From NCBI GenBank assembly GCA_022606425.2, contig JAHDVF020000737.1:248001-312000 (forward strand): 64,000 nt of DNA, given 5' to 3'. Source of the stretch: Lepidostoma basale (taxonomy: Eukaryota > Arthropoda > Insecta > Trichoptera > Lepidostomatidae). Under the pieces are notes generated by a model. That model was not told where the DNA came from. It ran no database searches and was given only the letters and a program-made list of their open reading frames with translations. The translations under genes were made by a program, and so were the position numbers. Positions 43,571 through 52,986 of the stretch are shown here, in pieces; position 1 is the stretch's first letter, and each line of letters starts with the position of its first letter.

Positions 43571-43734
43571 ATATTACGAGTACCAGGTTATGCCAACATT
43601 ATGACTACCAGCGACAACAATTATTGTACATAAAATTAAATATTTTATCTATATTCGTTAGTGTCATTGATATCATACTAATTAAGAGGTTAAGGTGAAA
43701 GAAATAACGTAATGACAAAAAATCCAATAAAAAA

Positions 43735-44205
43735 GAGTTTACGAAACCGAAGCATGGAACTGGCAAAAGAAAGATGAAAGAAGAATAAATGCAGTAGAAA
43801 TGAGATCTCTTAGACAAACGTGTGATACTCTGTGTATGATAGAATGTCGAATGAAAATATAAGAAGTGAACGCGGTGCGAATGATTGTGTTATGAACAAA
43901 ATAATGAAATGATCATTAAGACGGTTTGGACATATGGAAAGAATGAATGAAGAAAGAATGGTAAAAAAATTATATGTTAACGATGTAAATGGAACCAGAA
44001 ATAGAGGAAGACCGAGGAAAACGCGGCACGATCAAATAAATCAAATATTAAATGTCGGTCACGTGAGGAGTCGGAGAAATCGACGCGCGTACATGACACG
44101 ATGTATGAATGTTGAGGAAGCGAGAGAAATATTTCAGAAAAGAAAAGTGTGGCAGTCCATTCTTTCTGCCTACCTCTTCGGGGAGACGGCGTGATGGTTA
44201 GTTAG
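43735..44205 (+). pseudogene. RTE-B LINE, 5'-truncated copy
   Basis: Encodes EAWNWQKKDERRINAVEMRS, a shifted YDRMSNENIRSE, then open from MERMNEERMVKKLYVNDVNG through RNRGRPRKTRHDQINQILNV and MNVEEAREIFQKRKVWQSIL to SAYLFGETA and a stop. It ends GGCGTGATGGTTAGTTAG. Compared with RTE-A it has ERMVKKLYVNDVNGTRNR and an (AGTT)n tail. Confidence 0.85.
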
Positions 44206-44395
44206 TTTTTTTTTTAAAATAATTAATTCCTTTTTTCGCAGATTGTATAGTGAAAAAATTATCAATGACAAAACTGGTGTTTAAAACTTATATTGTTAAG
44301 GCAAATAAGTATAACTTCTTACGTGCGTATATAAGTACACACCCGTTTTATTTTGAATGTATGGTAAATCCTGCTGCCGGCCCAGTAGCGGCCCA

Positions 44396-44400
44396 CGGCA
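44396..44400 (+). repeat. Target-site duplication CGGCA (left)
   Basis: CGGCA immediately precedes CACAGTG at 44401, and an identical CGGCA follows the element at 47343-47347. A 5-bp GC-rich duplication is the Transib signature. Confidence 0.9.
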
Positions 44401-45084
44401 CACAGTGGTCCGGATTTGGGAAACAGTGGACTTAGGAACCAAAGTCATTATTTCGATTTGAAAAAAATTGCTTGCTGTAGAAAATCTAATTTGTAACAAT
44501 ATTTGTCATGTTCAACTTTTCGTTATTTGGAGCTTAACATGGTTTAAAAAAATACAAACGAAAAAAATGTATGGAGTAAAATTGAATTATATTTTTTTCT
44601 CAATATATTTTAAATTGCAAGCAACGAAACTTTTTGTATATTAACGTATGTAATTAGTACTTTATGTCCATATTTTTTTCTTTCCAATATACTTGCAAAC
44701 TTTAAAAAAAAATATTTTTATTTCACAACACAACAAATGTTTCTGCCAGAAGATTTGGTTGGGTGGTTATGATGCACAATTATTTCTTTATTACAAATAA
44801 GAAAACCAAAATTGCCTATCACCTCCAGTTTTTTAAATATTCTCCAAAAACTGCATTTTAAAGTATGAAAACCCATGCTTACAAATATAATGTTATTATA
44901 ATGGAGTGCTACATAATAATTTATTTTATGAATGAGTCGTTACTGCAGTTTTTAAGAATTATACGAAACAAATAAATAATTATTAACACCTTCTTTATGG
45001 TAATAATTCACCGTTATGACTTACTTGATGAATCATTAAAGGAATTTCCTGCACTTTCTGAGAATTATATGGAACAAATAATAT
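44401..45084 (+). repeat. Transib left terminal inverted repeat (684 bp)
   Basis: Pairs base for base with 47342-46659 (coordinates sum to 91743 throughout). Differences noted at about 44657, 44711 and 45074. Starts with heptamer CACAGTG; no clear recombination-signal nonamer at 12 or 23 bp. Confidence 0.95.
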
Positions 45085-45367
45085 ACAAAAATACTATTTT
45101 TACCTGTTTCGTGGTAATGGTAGCGCGGCTTATTTGATGAATCATTATGGCAATTTCCTGCAGTTGCTAAGGATTATAAGGCTCATGAATACCCGTTTAA
45201 TTGTAATGGTACCTTAATGACTCATTTTATGTATCACCATATCAATTCACCTACTTCTTTTCGTATATAAAACACGCAGGAGCGCATTTTTGGGTTACTA
45301 GCTACTGAATTTTTGAAGAAGCAACATACCTTGAACTTGACCGCGACCAGAAAAGGGCCTGAAAATC

Positions 45368-46656
45368 ATGACTCGATTTGGCACTCATATGGACATTTAC
45401 ACATTTCTACGAGAAGGAGACCTCAAGGACTACAAGCGACTCCACCGAGCAATTTTGAACTCCATTTCGCTTGAAATCTCACCAGAAGATTCTGAAGTGA
45501 TATTGAAATTTGCAAGATATCTCACTGTCAACTTGAAGAGCAGATGGACCGCGGCCCACAGAATTCAAAACAAATTTATAAATAAGCATTTGAACTGGTT
45601 GAAAGCAAGAATCCAGTGGCCTTCCTGCAATTCCGTAAATCTCGCCGAGATTTTTAAAGAAACCGAAAATATTGCAGAAACCGAATATTTAGAGCAAGAG
45701 GATCAATATTTAGCGGAATCTAATGAAATCATCATAGCATCTACATCTATGGCCACTAAAGATATGGGCACTTCTACAGAAGTTCAAACAAGAAAACCAT
45801 TTGCAGACCTGGGGAACAAGCAGAAGAAAAGGCGGTCGGGTACATTGAGTGACTATTCGGAAGAGGAGTTAGCTTTTGCTTTGGTCACTAGGCTAAAATC
45901 GAATGGAAAAGAGATCCTTGCTCGCATTATTGATCACCTCTTGAAGAATCCTGACAAAGCCCCAGATGTCAAATCGCATTTATTCGATAAGGAAAAGAAG
46001 AAAACAAATCATGAAGACCAAGCTTTGGCTCTTACTACTTCATTAGATCTGTCAAAGTGGAAATATCTGACGTTAAGGGCTGCAATGTCAGATTGGAAGA
46101 ATTCTCTGCAGCTTCCTTCCTACCACAAATTATTAGAAGCTAAGAAGAGGTGTTATCCGGATGCCAAAGACGTTGAAATATCTGAACACGGAGCAAAAGT
46201 GAACTTGCAAGCACTTTTGGATTTGACTATTCAGAAGATCCTGCAAATTGTGGGAGACAAACTAGGTATTTCGAGTGGGAATCTGAAGCTAACAAGCAAA
46301 TGGGGATTCGACGGATCTTCAACACAAAGCAATTATAGGTAGAAAAGTGAACTGACAGAATTTGATGAGTCTTCGGTGTTCATGACGAGCCTTGTTCCTT
46401 TGAAGTTGGAGTCGAACAATGTGGTCATTTGGGAAAATCCGAAACATCTTCGACGTTTTACTGTAGGCCTGTCAAATTCCAGTTCGCAAAAGAAACCATT
46501 GACTTTGTCAACCAAGAAAATGCGGCAATGAAGGAAGAAATACGTAATTTGGTTGCATCAAAATGCGGTAATTACGAAATTACTCATGAGCTGCACATGA
46601 CAATGATAGATGGCAAAGTAGCTACTATTATTACAGATACTCCATCCGCAGCAATT
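45368..46656 (+). pseudogene. Transib transposase (RAG1-like), broken and C-terminally truncated
   Basis: An ATG at 45368 opens 324 codons. The N-terminal half is helical and charged. A conserved block ends KLTSKWGFDGSSTQSNYR with Asp315, the likely first catalytic aspartate (D of the DDE triad; counterpart of the first RAG1 core aspartate). A TAG at 46340-46342 stands where relatives have a Gln codon. The frame continues to VIWENP (46437), then loses one base near 46445 and continues in the next frame as SSTFYCRPVKFQFAKET, YEITHELHMTMIDGKVATII and TDTPSAA. At 46656-46659 it meets the right terminal repeat, so the rest of the core with the other Asp and Glu is absent. Three lesions: nonsense, -1 frameshift, truncation. 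The family's usual length is roughly twice what remains. Confidence 0.85.
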
Positions 46657-46658
46657 TT

Positions 46659-47342
46659 ATATTATTTATTCCATATAATTCTCAGAAAGTGCAGGAAATT
46701 CCTTTAATGATTCATCAAGTAAGTCATAACGGTGAATTATTACCATAAAGAAGGTGTTAATAATTATTTATTTGTTTCGTATAATTCTTAAAAACTGCAG
46801 TAACGACTCATTCATAAAATAAATTATTATGTAGCACTCCATTATAATAACATTATATTTGTAAGCATGGGTTTTCATACTTTAAAATGCAGTTTTTGGA
46901 GAATATTTAAAAAACTGGAGGTGATAGGCAATTTTGGTTTTCTTATTTGTAATAAAGAAATAATTGTGCATCATAACCACCCAACCAAATCTTCTGGCAG
47001 AAACATTTGTTGTGTTGTGAAATAAAAATATATTTTTTTAAAGTTTGCAAGTATATTGGAAAGAAAAAAATATGGACATAAAGTAATAATTACATACGTT
47101 AATATACAAAAAGTTTCGTTGCTTGCAATTTAAAATATATTGAGAAAAAAATATAATTCAATTTTACTCCATACATTTTTTTCGTTTGTATTTTTTTAAA
47201 CCATGTTAAGCTCCAAATAACGAAAAGTTGAACATGACAAATATTGTTACAAATTAGATTTTCTACAGCAAGCAATTTTTTTCAAATCGAAATAATGACT
47301 TTGGTTCCTAAGTCCACTGTTTCCCAAATCCGGACCACTGTG
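46659..47342 (-). repeat. Transib right terminal inverted repeat (684 bp)
   Basis: Inverse of 44401-45084. Its inner border falls inside the transposase coding sequence just after TDTPSAA, so the repeat replaces the 3' half of the gene and the original right end. Confidence 0.95.
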
Positions 47343-47347
47343 CGGCA
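47343..47347 (+). repeat. Target-site duplication CGGCA (right)
   Basis: Identical to 44396-44400. Confidence 0.9.
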
Positions 47348-47737
47348 GCTCCGGATAGCCCAGGGCCGAGCTCCCACTGTTAGGGGTACCTACCCAGAAA
47401 CTACGAGGTAATACAGTTATCATTATCTCGGCGAACGGACATGTTTCAGGCTTCGAGCTAAAATTCAACACGTGACTGACTTTGGAATGTTAATTCGCTT
47501 CGAGGATGAACAAACAAATTTGAAATGTTTACGGAACAGGGGAACATAATTACGACATCCAGGCCACGATAATATTATATAACTATTTGAAACAATAAAA
47601 ACCACATTAAATACGTACCCATTTATATAATTTGATCATATTTCTAGCAGGACACCAGGAATAGATTATTGAATATTTGTCAAAGACGGATTATTTACAA
47701 CACTTTGATTTTTATTTATATAAAACTAGCTAACTAA

Positions 47738-48352
47738 CTAACCACCATAGAAAGAATGGACTGCCACACTTTTCTTTCCTGACATATTTCTCTCGCTTCC
47801 TCAACATTCATACATCGTGTCATGCACGCGCGTCGATTTCTCTGACTCCTCACATGGCCGACATTCAATATTTGATTTATTTGATCGTGCCACGTTTTCC
47901 TCGGTCTTCCTCTATTTCTGGTTCCATTTACATCATTAACATATAATTTTTTTACCATTCTTTCTTCATTAATTCTTTCAATATGTCCAAACCATCTTAA
48001 TGATCCTTTCATTATTTTGTTCATGACACCATCATTCGCACCGCATTCACTTCTTATATTTTCATTCGGCACTCTATCATACACAGAGTATCCACACATT
48101 CTTCTAAGAGATCTCATTTCAACTGCATTTATTCTACTTTCATCCTTCTTTTGCCAGTTCCATGCTTCGCTTCCATACATAAGGGTCGGTAGAAGAACAC
48201 CATTGTGCACTGCCATTCTAGCTTTTTTGATAGGTTTTTGTTTGCGATGACAACTTTAAGTGCACCATTCACTTTGTTGCCTGCCCCAACCCTTCTTTCA
48301 ATATCCCTCTCCACTCGCCCATCTCTTGTAAACATACTACCTAAATACAAAT
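47738..48352 (-). pseudogene. RTE-B LINE, best preserved copy
   Basis: A 160-codon open frame (48216-47734) runs from MAVHNGVLLPTLMYGSEAWN through WQKKDESRINAVEMRSLRRM, PNENIRSECGANDGVMNKIM, KGSLRWFGHIERINEERMVK, RGRPRKTWHDQINQILNVG to MNVEEAREICQERKVWQSIL. Upstream in another frame is YLGSMFTRDGRVERDIERRV, the end of the RT domain, so one frameshift lies near 48210. About 20 bp of the usual 3' end (YPFGE) is missing at 47738-47745. Confidence 0.85.
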
Positions 48353-48369
48353 ATAAATTAAGTAATATT

Positions 48370-48548
48370 TATGTAAATTAAGAGAAATGCGGTGCCGGCA
48401 TATTTGACTAGAAATTTAGCATATGGTTATGAAATAAATGGCTATTTGACGAGAGGTCGTGATAAATTTCGGCTCCGGAGATCCAGACATGAAAGTACTG
48501 AGAAAGATGTTTTCTATAGAGGACTTAAGTTGTATAATGAATAACTGA
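48370..48548 (+). pseudogene. LINE (Jockey/CR1 type) C-terminal fragment
   Basis: An open frame from 48383 reads NAVPAYLTRNLAYGYEINGY, LTRGRDKFRLRRSRHESTEK and DVFYRGLKLYNE before a stop at 48543-48545. The pattern (LTRxxxxxxxxRxRxxxxxxSxFYRGxKLYN) is the C-terminal tail of Jockey/CR1-like ORF2 proteins. Not from the same copy as 52987-55050. Confidence 0.65.
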
Positions 48549-48726
48549 TATTGAATCGTGGTAAGTTAAGGAGTGTCAGGCGAGCTGGGGAAGACAAATT
48601 AACGTCATATAAGTCAAATTATGGGACGGTCATGGTCATCATCTCAGGTTAAACATGAGGTTGCCATGAGGTACTTCTATGTTTCGACCAGTTTTGGTAG
48701 TTTGCTGCCTTCATCTAACATAGTCC

Positions 48727-49070
48727 AGAGATTCCAAATCTTAATTATCACCGCTCCCCTCTCTAAGTAAAAAAAATTCAACGCCCTCCTTTAATTTAAT
48801 AGTTTTACCAAATTTTATTTAATGCTACACATTATCTATATCTATTTAAAATCACAAAGTTGAAATAAAAACATAATTTAATGCATTAAATTTGTTTATG
48901 TTAAGATGGTAAGATAAATGGTTTATTCATGAAAATTGTTTTTTGAAAGAATTTAATTATTATTTAAAAATATATGTTCGTCGCGGCCGCCCCACTTAAT
49001 GCCTGAACGCCCCTCTTTTACCTCTGGACCCGCTACAGCCCCCATGAAAATTTCCACTTTGGGAATCTAT
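48727..49070. mobile_element. Possible hAT-type non-autonomous element
   Basis: CAGAGATTCCAAATCTTAAT at the left and CACTTTGGGAATCT at the right are rough inverse termini around typical C-rich sub-terminal DNA (CCGCTCCCCTCTC, AACGCCCCTCTTTTACC). A target duplication is not clear. Confidence 0.35.
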
Positions 49071-49559
49071 AATCTAGTATAAAATAATATTAGGAAGAAT
49101 ATTTTGTATTTCTAGTACAGATTTTACTACTTTCATATTAATTAATTCTCTATTAATTTTTACAAAAAATAATAATATTTTGTACGATAAAAATACAGAT
49201 AAAAAGCTGATAATTACTTTAAACAAAGTATAATGATAGACAGCAGTCATTTTTTATTACAATATGATTTTTTGTTTTTAAGTAATTCAAATAGAATAAG
49301 TTGTTAAATCATCCAATAAGGAAGAAATACGAAAGAATATTATAGAGTGTATTATTTGAATTCCTTTAAATAAGTTTAACTTTCTCTTGAATGTTATACG
49401 AAGATTGCGAGAAATGCTTTCAGTGGGAATAATTATGCATCCAGCCTTAGAAAATGTAGAAAGAATATTTAATTAAGTTTATTTTCAAAACTTTAATTCC
49501 AGATCATAAAGCAAAAATATCAAAGCGTCTACTTCTTCGCTGACTAATTGAAAAGATAT

Positions 49560-50070
49560 TAGCTTGCCCTTTGATTGCGATCTACTTAGTTGCCACCACT
49601 GCTTCCCCTTCCTCCTGAGATTACGGCATTAAAAATCCCAGCTAAGAGCGCAAACATCCCTTTGATATCCACCCCCATATTTTCATTCACCCGGTCACGT
49701 GGCTCTATGCATAAAGGAAACAAAGGGATTAAATTGCGTGGCGCTTTTTACCCTTGATCAAAATTAACACAGGAACGCGGCACGATAGAGTACACCTACA
49801 GAAAACATTACGTCTCTAAAGGATTTACTCAAATTTCGCTCGTTTTGCTTTATGTTTTATGTGAATTTTTGTAAGGTGTAGTGCGATGTGCCGCCCAGTA
49901 GCGCACAGTGGGGCGGAGCTCTTTATAACGCGGCCCTAACTGTGTGCTCGGTCGCCTGTAGAGCGTATAATTAAGCCCATTCCGATAGAGCTGAAAGCGT
50001 GTCAGTTTACACTGAGGACACGATAATTTTTGTGTACACCTGAAGGTGGATTATAAATACCTTTTAAAAA
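49560..50070. other. Unique GC-balanced island
   Basis: Complex, unrepeated sequence including CACCCGGTCACGTGGCTCTA and CAGTGGGGCGGAGCTCTTTA. No exon recognised. Confidence 0.35.
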
Positions 50071-50224
50071 TGTTAATGGTTTTCCGATATACGCATTAAA
50101 AAACGAGTGCTTTCCATCTTTGTCACACATTCATTATAAATAAATAGTTAACTCAAAAATATGATACATAAAATTACTTTTTAATAAACTTTAAGGGTTA
50201 ATACTATAAAATTCCGGTTCGAAA

Positions 50225-50345
50225 AATAACGAATTTTTTGATGAATTAACACATTTTTTTAAAGTTTTGATATGTTTCAAAGGTTTTACGTTTTACACCT
50301 TCATTATCGGGAGAACGATATAAACTAACCAAAAATATTTAAAAT
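50225..50345. repeat. Foldback repeat remnant (type 3)
   Basis: AAAGTTTTGATATGTTTCAA and ACACCTTCATTATCGGGAGA match the left half of 40521-40661 with changes (CTGATGA has become CCGATAA on the minus strand). Confidence 0.45.
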
Positions 50346-50367
50346 TAAATACAAGAAACTAAGCATA

Positions 50368-50580
50368 TAAAAACGATGTAAACGGAACTAGAAATATTGG
50401 AAGAATCGTAGCACGATCAAACAAATCAAATATTGAATGTCGGCGAAATCGACATGCGTGCATAAGACACGATATATAAATGTTGAGGAACGAGAGAAGT
50501 ATGTCAGGAAAGACAGTGTGGCAGTCTATTCTTTCTACGTACCCCTTTGGGGAGATAGCGTGATAGTGAGTTTAGGTTAT
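50368..50580 (+). mobile_element. RTE-B LINE 3' fragment, decayed
   Basis: Carries degraded NDVNGTRNxGR, an internal deletion, RRNRHACIR and KTVWQSILSTYPFGE codons ending TAGCGTGATAGT. Confidence 0.65.
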
Positions 50581-50682
50581 ATAATTGGAGTAAAAAATCT
50601 AAGAAGACCGAAGCTAATTTAATAGAATCGAATTGAAATTTATGGTTATAATGGAAAAAAATCAATAAACAAAACTAACCAC

Positions 50683-50838
50683 TAACTAACTAACCATCAC
50701 GCCGTCTCCCCGAAAGGGTAGGTAGAAAGAATGGACTGTCACACTTTTACTGATATGGCACTCCATCCTTCTCTTTTCGCCCCGCGTGAGACGCGGTGTG
50801 ATGGGTTGCGAACCTCATCGCCATCAATAGGCATTTCC
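50683..50838 (-). mobile_element. SINE with RTE-B tail, copy 2
   Basis: CTAACTAACCATCACGCCGT at the left is the inverse of the RTE-B end. Further right are CGTGAGACGCGGTGTGATGG and AACCTCATCGCCATCAATAG, the inverse of the SINE-specific part. Confidence 0.7.
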
Positions 50839-50897
50839 TATTGGTGGCGTAAACAATAAATGAATAAACTGTATGAAAAGCGAAAAATAATATAATT

Positions 50898-51084
50898 CGG
50901 GTGGTGGTCTAGGGGATAGAACGCTTGGCTCCTGATCCAGGGTACATGGGTTCAAGCCTGGACACGACCAGATTCCTTCTTCATAATAATGAGCTATCTT
51001 CGGCTCACATTGAAGATTGTATAATAAATTCTAATATCATTGATGTAAATCCTTGATGTTAGTCTTTTAAAAAAAAAATAGTTG
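50898..51084 (+). mobile_element. Second tRNA-like SINE, full head
   Basis: Head CGGGTGGTGGTCTAGGGGAT with A box-like TGGTCTAGGGGATAG and B box GGTTCAAGCC, then a body ending near TGATGTAAATCCTTGATGTT and a T/A-rich tail. Diverged pieces lie at 25433-25457 and 27430-27495. Confidence 0.6.
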
Positions 51085-51190
51085 TTCTCTCTGGCTCTAT
51101 AGTCCTCGATTGACCTCGACCGCCTCCAAAAAGTTTCTACAGCCGACCCTATCCTGAGCTTTGGATTTCCACTCTTCTGGTCTGACTCAG
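51085..51190 (-). mobile_element. LINE C-terminal scrap
   Basis: The minus strand reads EEWKSKAQDRVGCRNFLEAV, similar to the LINE-E end (GRVGWRRFIEAL). Confidence 0.45.
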
Positions 51191-51304
51191 TTAATAATGA
51201 TATAGCGCATGTAATAATTAGCTAATTATAATATAGTAAAGTGCATAAACTGTATGGAAAGCTAATATTTGTGTTATAATTTAAAAAAAATACCTGTTAA
51301 AAAT

Positions 51305-51700
51305 ATTTCAACTTTTGACTTTTTTTTGACAGCGACCGGTTTCGCCAGGCATCGACAGACTAGTGACACTGTTATAAACTTACTCATTTTATACACACAG
51401 ATCAGGGGTGGTACACATGATTCTATACAAAAATATAATTATTGCAAAATGTTGTGAATTTAAATATTGCTATTAAATTTGTTTAAGAGTATTCTGTTTT
51501 CAATGCAATGAAATTTAAATTCAATAGCAATATTTTAATTCAGTAAAATGAACATTATTATTTGGTACAGAAACCATCCCTGATATGTATGTATACAAAG
51601 GAATGAGTTTATAACAGTGTCACCAGTATGTCGACCCAAGCGAATCTGGCGAAACCGGTCGCTGTCGAAATAAAGACAACAGTGGAAGTAGTTAAAAAAT
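51305..51700. repeat. Foldback element (type 2), complete
   Basis: Left arm CGACCGGTTTCGCCAGG and CGACAGACTAGTGACACTGT and right arm CTGGCGAAACCGGTCGCTGT with TAACAGTGTCACCAGTATGT are inverted copies about 230 bp apart. The inner sides (CAGATCAGGGGTGG / CAGGGATGGTTTCTG) also face each other. AT-rich centre without coding. Each tip has TGTCGA-x-CCA ... TGG-GAAACCGGT. Confidence 0.7.
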
Positions 51701-51837
51701 AACGTTTTATTTAATTATTATTTAAAACGAACTTCCATGACGAGATTTCAGTAAAATCATTTGATTATTATGTTTGTGTGTTTTTATTAAACGAAAAATT
51801 TAAATAAACTTAGAATATATTATAATTTAAACTTTGT

Positions 51838-52136
51838 GATAATCTGGCAAAACCTTATGTGATCGAGTTAGAAATACAGCAATCCGAGAAATCTGCGAGG
51901 TCAAAGATGTGGTCAGATGGGGACGTCAAAGACGGCGATACTGGCATCAACGTGTAGAAATAATGAGCTCAAATAGAATACCATACATAGCTCTCCATGG
52001 AACGCCAAACGGACAACGCCGACCAGGAAGACCCCCGAAACCGTGGAGAGAAAGCTGGAGTTCAGCGTCTCAAGAGGACCCGCCTGAAATAACAGACCCC
52101 TGAGTCTATCAAAAGTGAAGAATAAGAAGAAGATTA
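51838..52136 (+). pseudogene. LINE-D C-terminal fragment
   Basis: Encodes NTAIREICEV, KDVVRWGRQRRRYWHQRVE, NGQRRPGRPPKPWRESW and degenerate last codons, then an AAGAATAAGAAGAAG tail. In frame over most of its length, the best view of this family's C-terminus. Confidence 0.7.
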
Positions 52137-52253
52137 AAGATTACGACACGGCTATTCATTATTGTTCTCAATAGATGGCTTAAACTATAAAAAATGTTTG
52201 TAATGTCTTTTGAGAAAATAAACTGATTTGATTCGATTTGATTTGAAAAATGT
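52137..52253 (+). mobile_element. LINE-G 3' end
   Basis: GTAATGTCTTTTGAGAAAAT and AAACTGATTTGATTCGATTT repeat the UTR end of 33206-33745 in the opposite orientation. Confidence 0.6.
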
Positions 52254-52569
52254 TTAGGCGATAAGTTACACGTTATCTTAACGTATTTATACAATACTAG
52301 CTGACCCGACGAACTTCGTACCGCCTCAGAATCAATAAATGTTGTGTTAACTTATAAGCTAAATTTAATTCACCTTTTTATTGAATTACAATTAATGCTT
52401 AAAATGAATTAAGTTCATGAAATGTGCAAAAGTCAAAATTAAAAATATTAATTACAATGGAATATAATTCACGTGGAAGCCTGCATCAATACTTAAAATG
52501 AATTATAAATTGTTAAGTAAAAACATTGTTTTATGTATCACAATTGTGTTTTTATTTTTTCGCGACAAT

Positions 52570-52745
52570 ATATTCAACCAAAGTGGAATTTACCAGATTA
52601 ATTGTGAGGATTGTGACGCCGTGTATATTGGAAAGACGGGTCGATCATTTTGAAGAGGTTATATGAACACAACATTTAATACAAAAACAGAATCATTGTG
52701 TGAATTTTGACCATCACTTCAATTCCAAAAACACATTTTTTTTGC
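52570..52745 (+). pseudogene. Penelope-like element, GIY-YIG endonuclease remnant
   Basis: The plus strand reads SGIYQINCEDCDAVYIGKTG and RSF before a stop at 52648-52650. GIY ... YIG with TGRS and the preceding CxxC pair is the N-terminal part of the endonuclease of Penelope-like retroelements, which follows their RT. Later codons (FQKHIF) are degenerate. No RT part adjoins. Confidence 0.75.
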
Positions 52746-52869
52746 ATATAACAAACAATTTAAAAAAAAAATTGATAAATTAGAAAAATTTAGAAATTTT
52801 TAAAGCAAAGGCACGTGAATTGAATGTTATAAATAACCAAATTCCAGCTTATTCCCCCTTAGTATATAT

Positions 52870-52986
52870 GTAGTACATTAAAAACTTGGACTTGGATCTT
52901 CTGGCTTACAGAGGTTCAGCTCATGTGGCTATTCCTCTTACGTCTGATGGGAACACTGTTGGAAGGTGATTTGGTGGGTTGTTAGT
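52870..52986 (-). mobile_element. Jockey-type LINE 3' untranslated region
   Basis: DNA downstream of the RT ORF stop, up to where Penelope-like sequence begins. No clear poly(A) tail was seen. Confidence 0.4.

Larger units (their letters stand above)
44401..47342 (+). mobile_element. Transib-type DNA transposon with giant inverted termini
   Basis: A 2942-bp element between two CGGCA target duplications. Both ends begin CACAGTGGTCCGGATTTGGG reading inward. Seen directly: terminal inverted repeats of ~684 bp (44401-45084 and 46659-47342), with only about three mismatches and no indels, and between them a broken transposase gene. Known: Transib elements are the family related to RAG1, make 5-bp GC-rich duplications and have short termini with a CACWRTG heptamer. 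Inferred: the long termini arose secondarily, because the right one cuts off the transposase gene. It lies in otherwise unique, GC-rich flanks (44360-44395 and 47348-47410 rejoin cleanly if the element is removed). Confidence 0.9.

Noticed and set aside
44401..44450. Complete RSS with nonamer at the Transib end
   Set aside because: The heptamer is exact, but no ACAAAAACC-like nonamer lies 12 or 23 bp inside, so only the heptamer is claimed.
44401..47342. Interpretation as two unrelated inverted duplications
   Set aside because: The exact 5-bp duplication outside and the transposase inside fix it as one mobile element.
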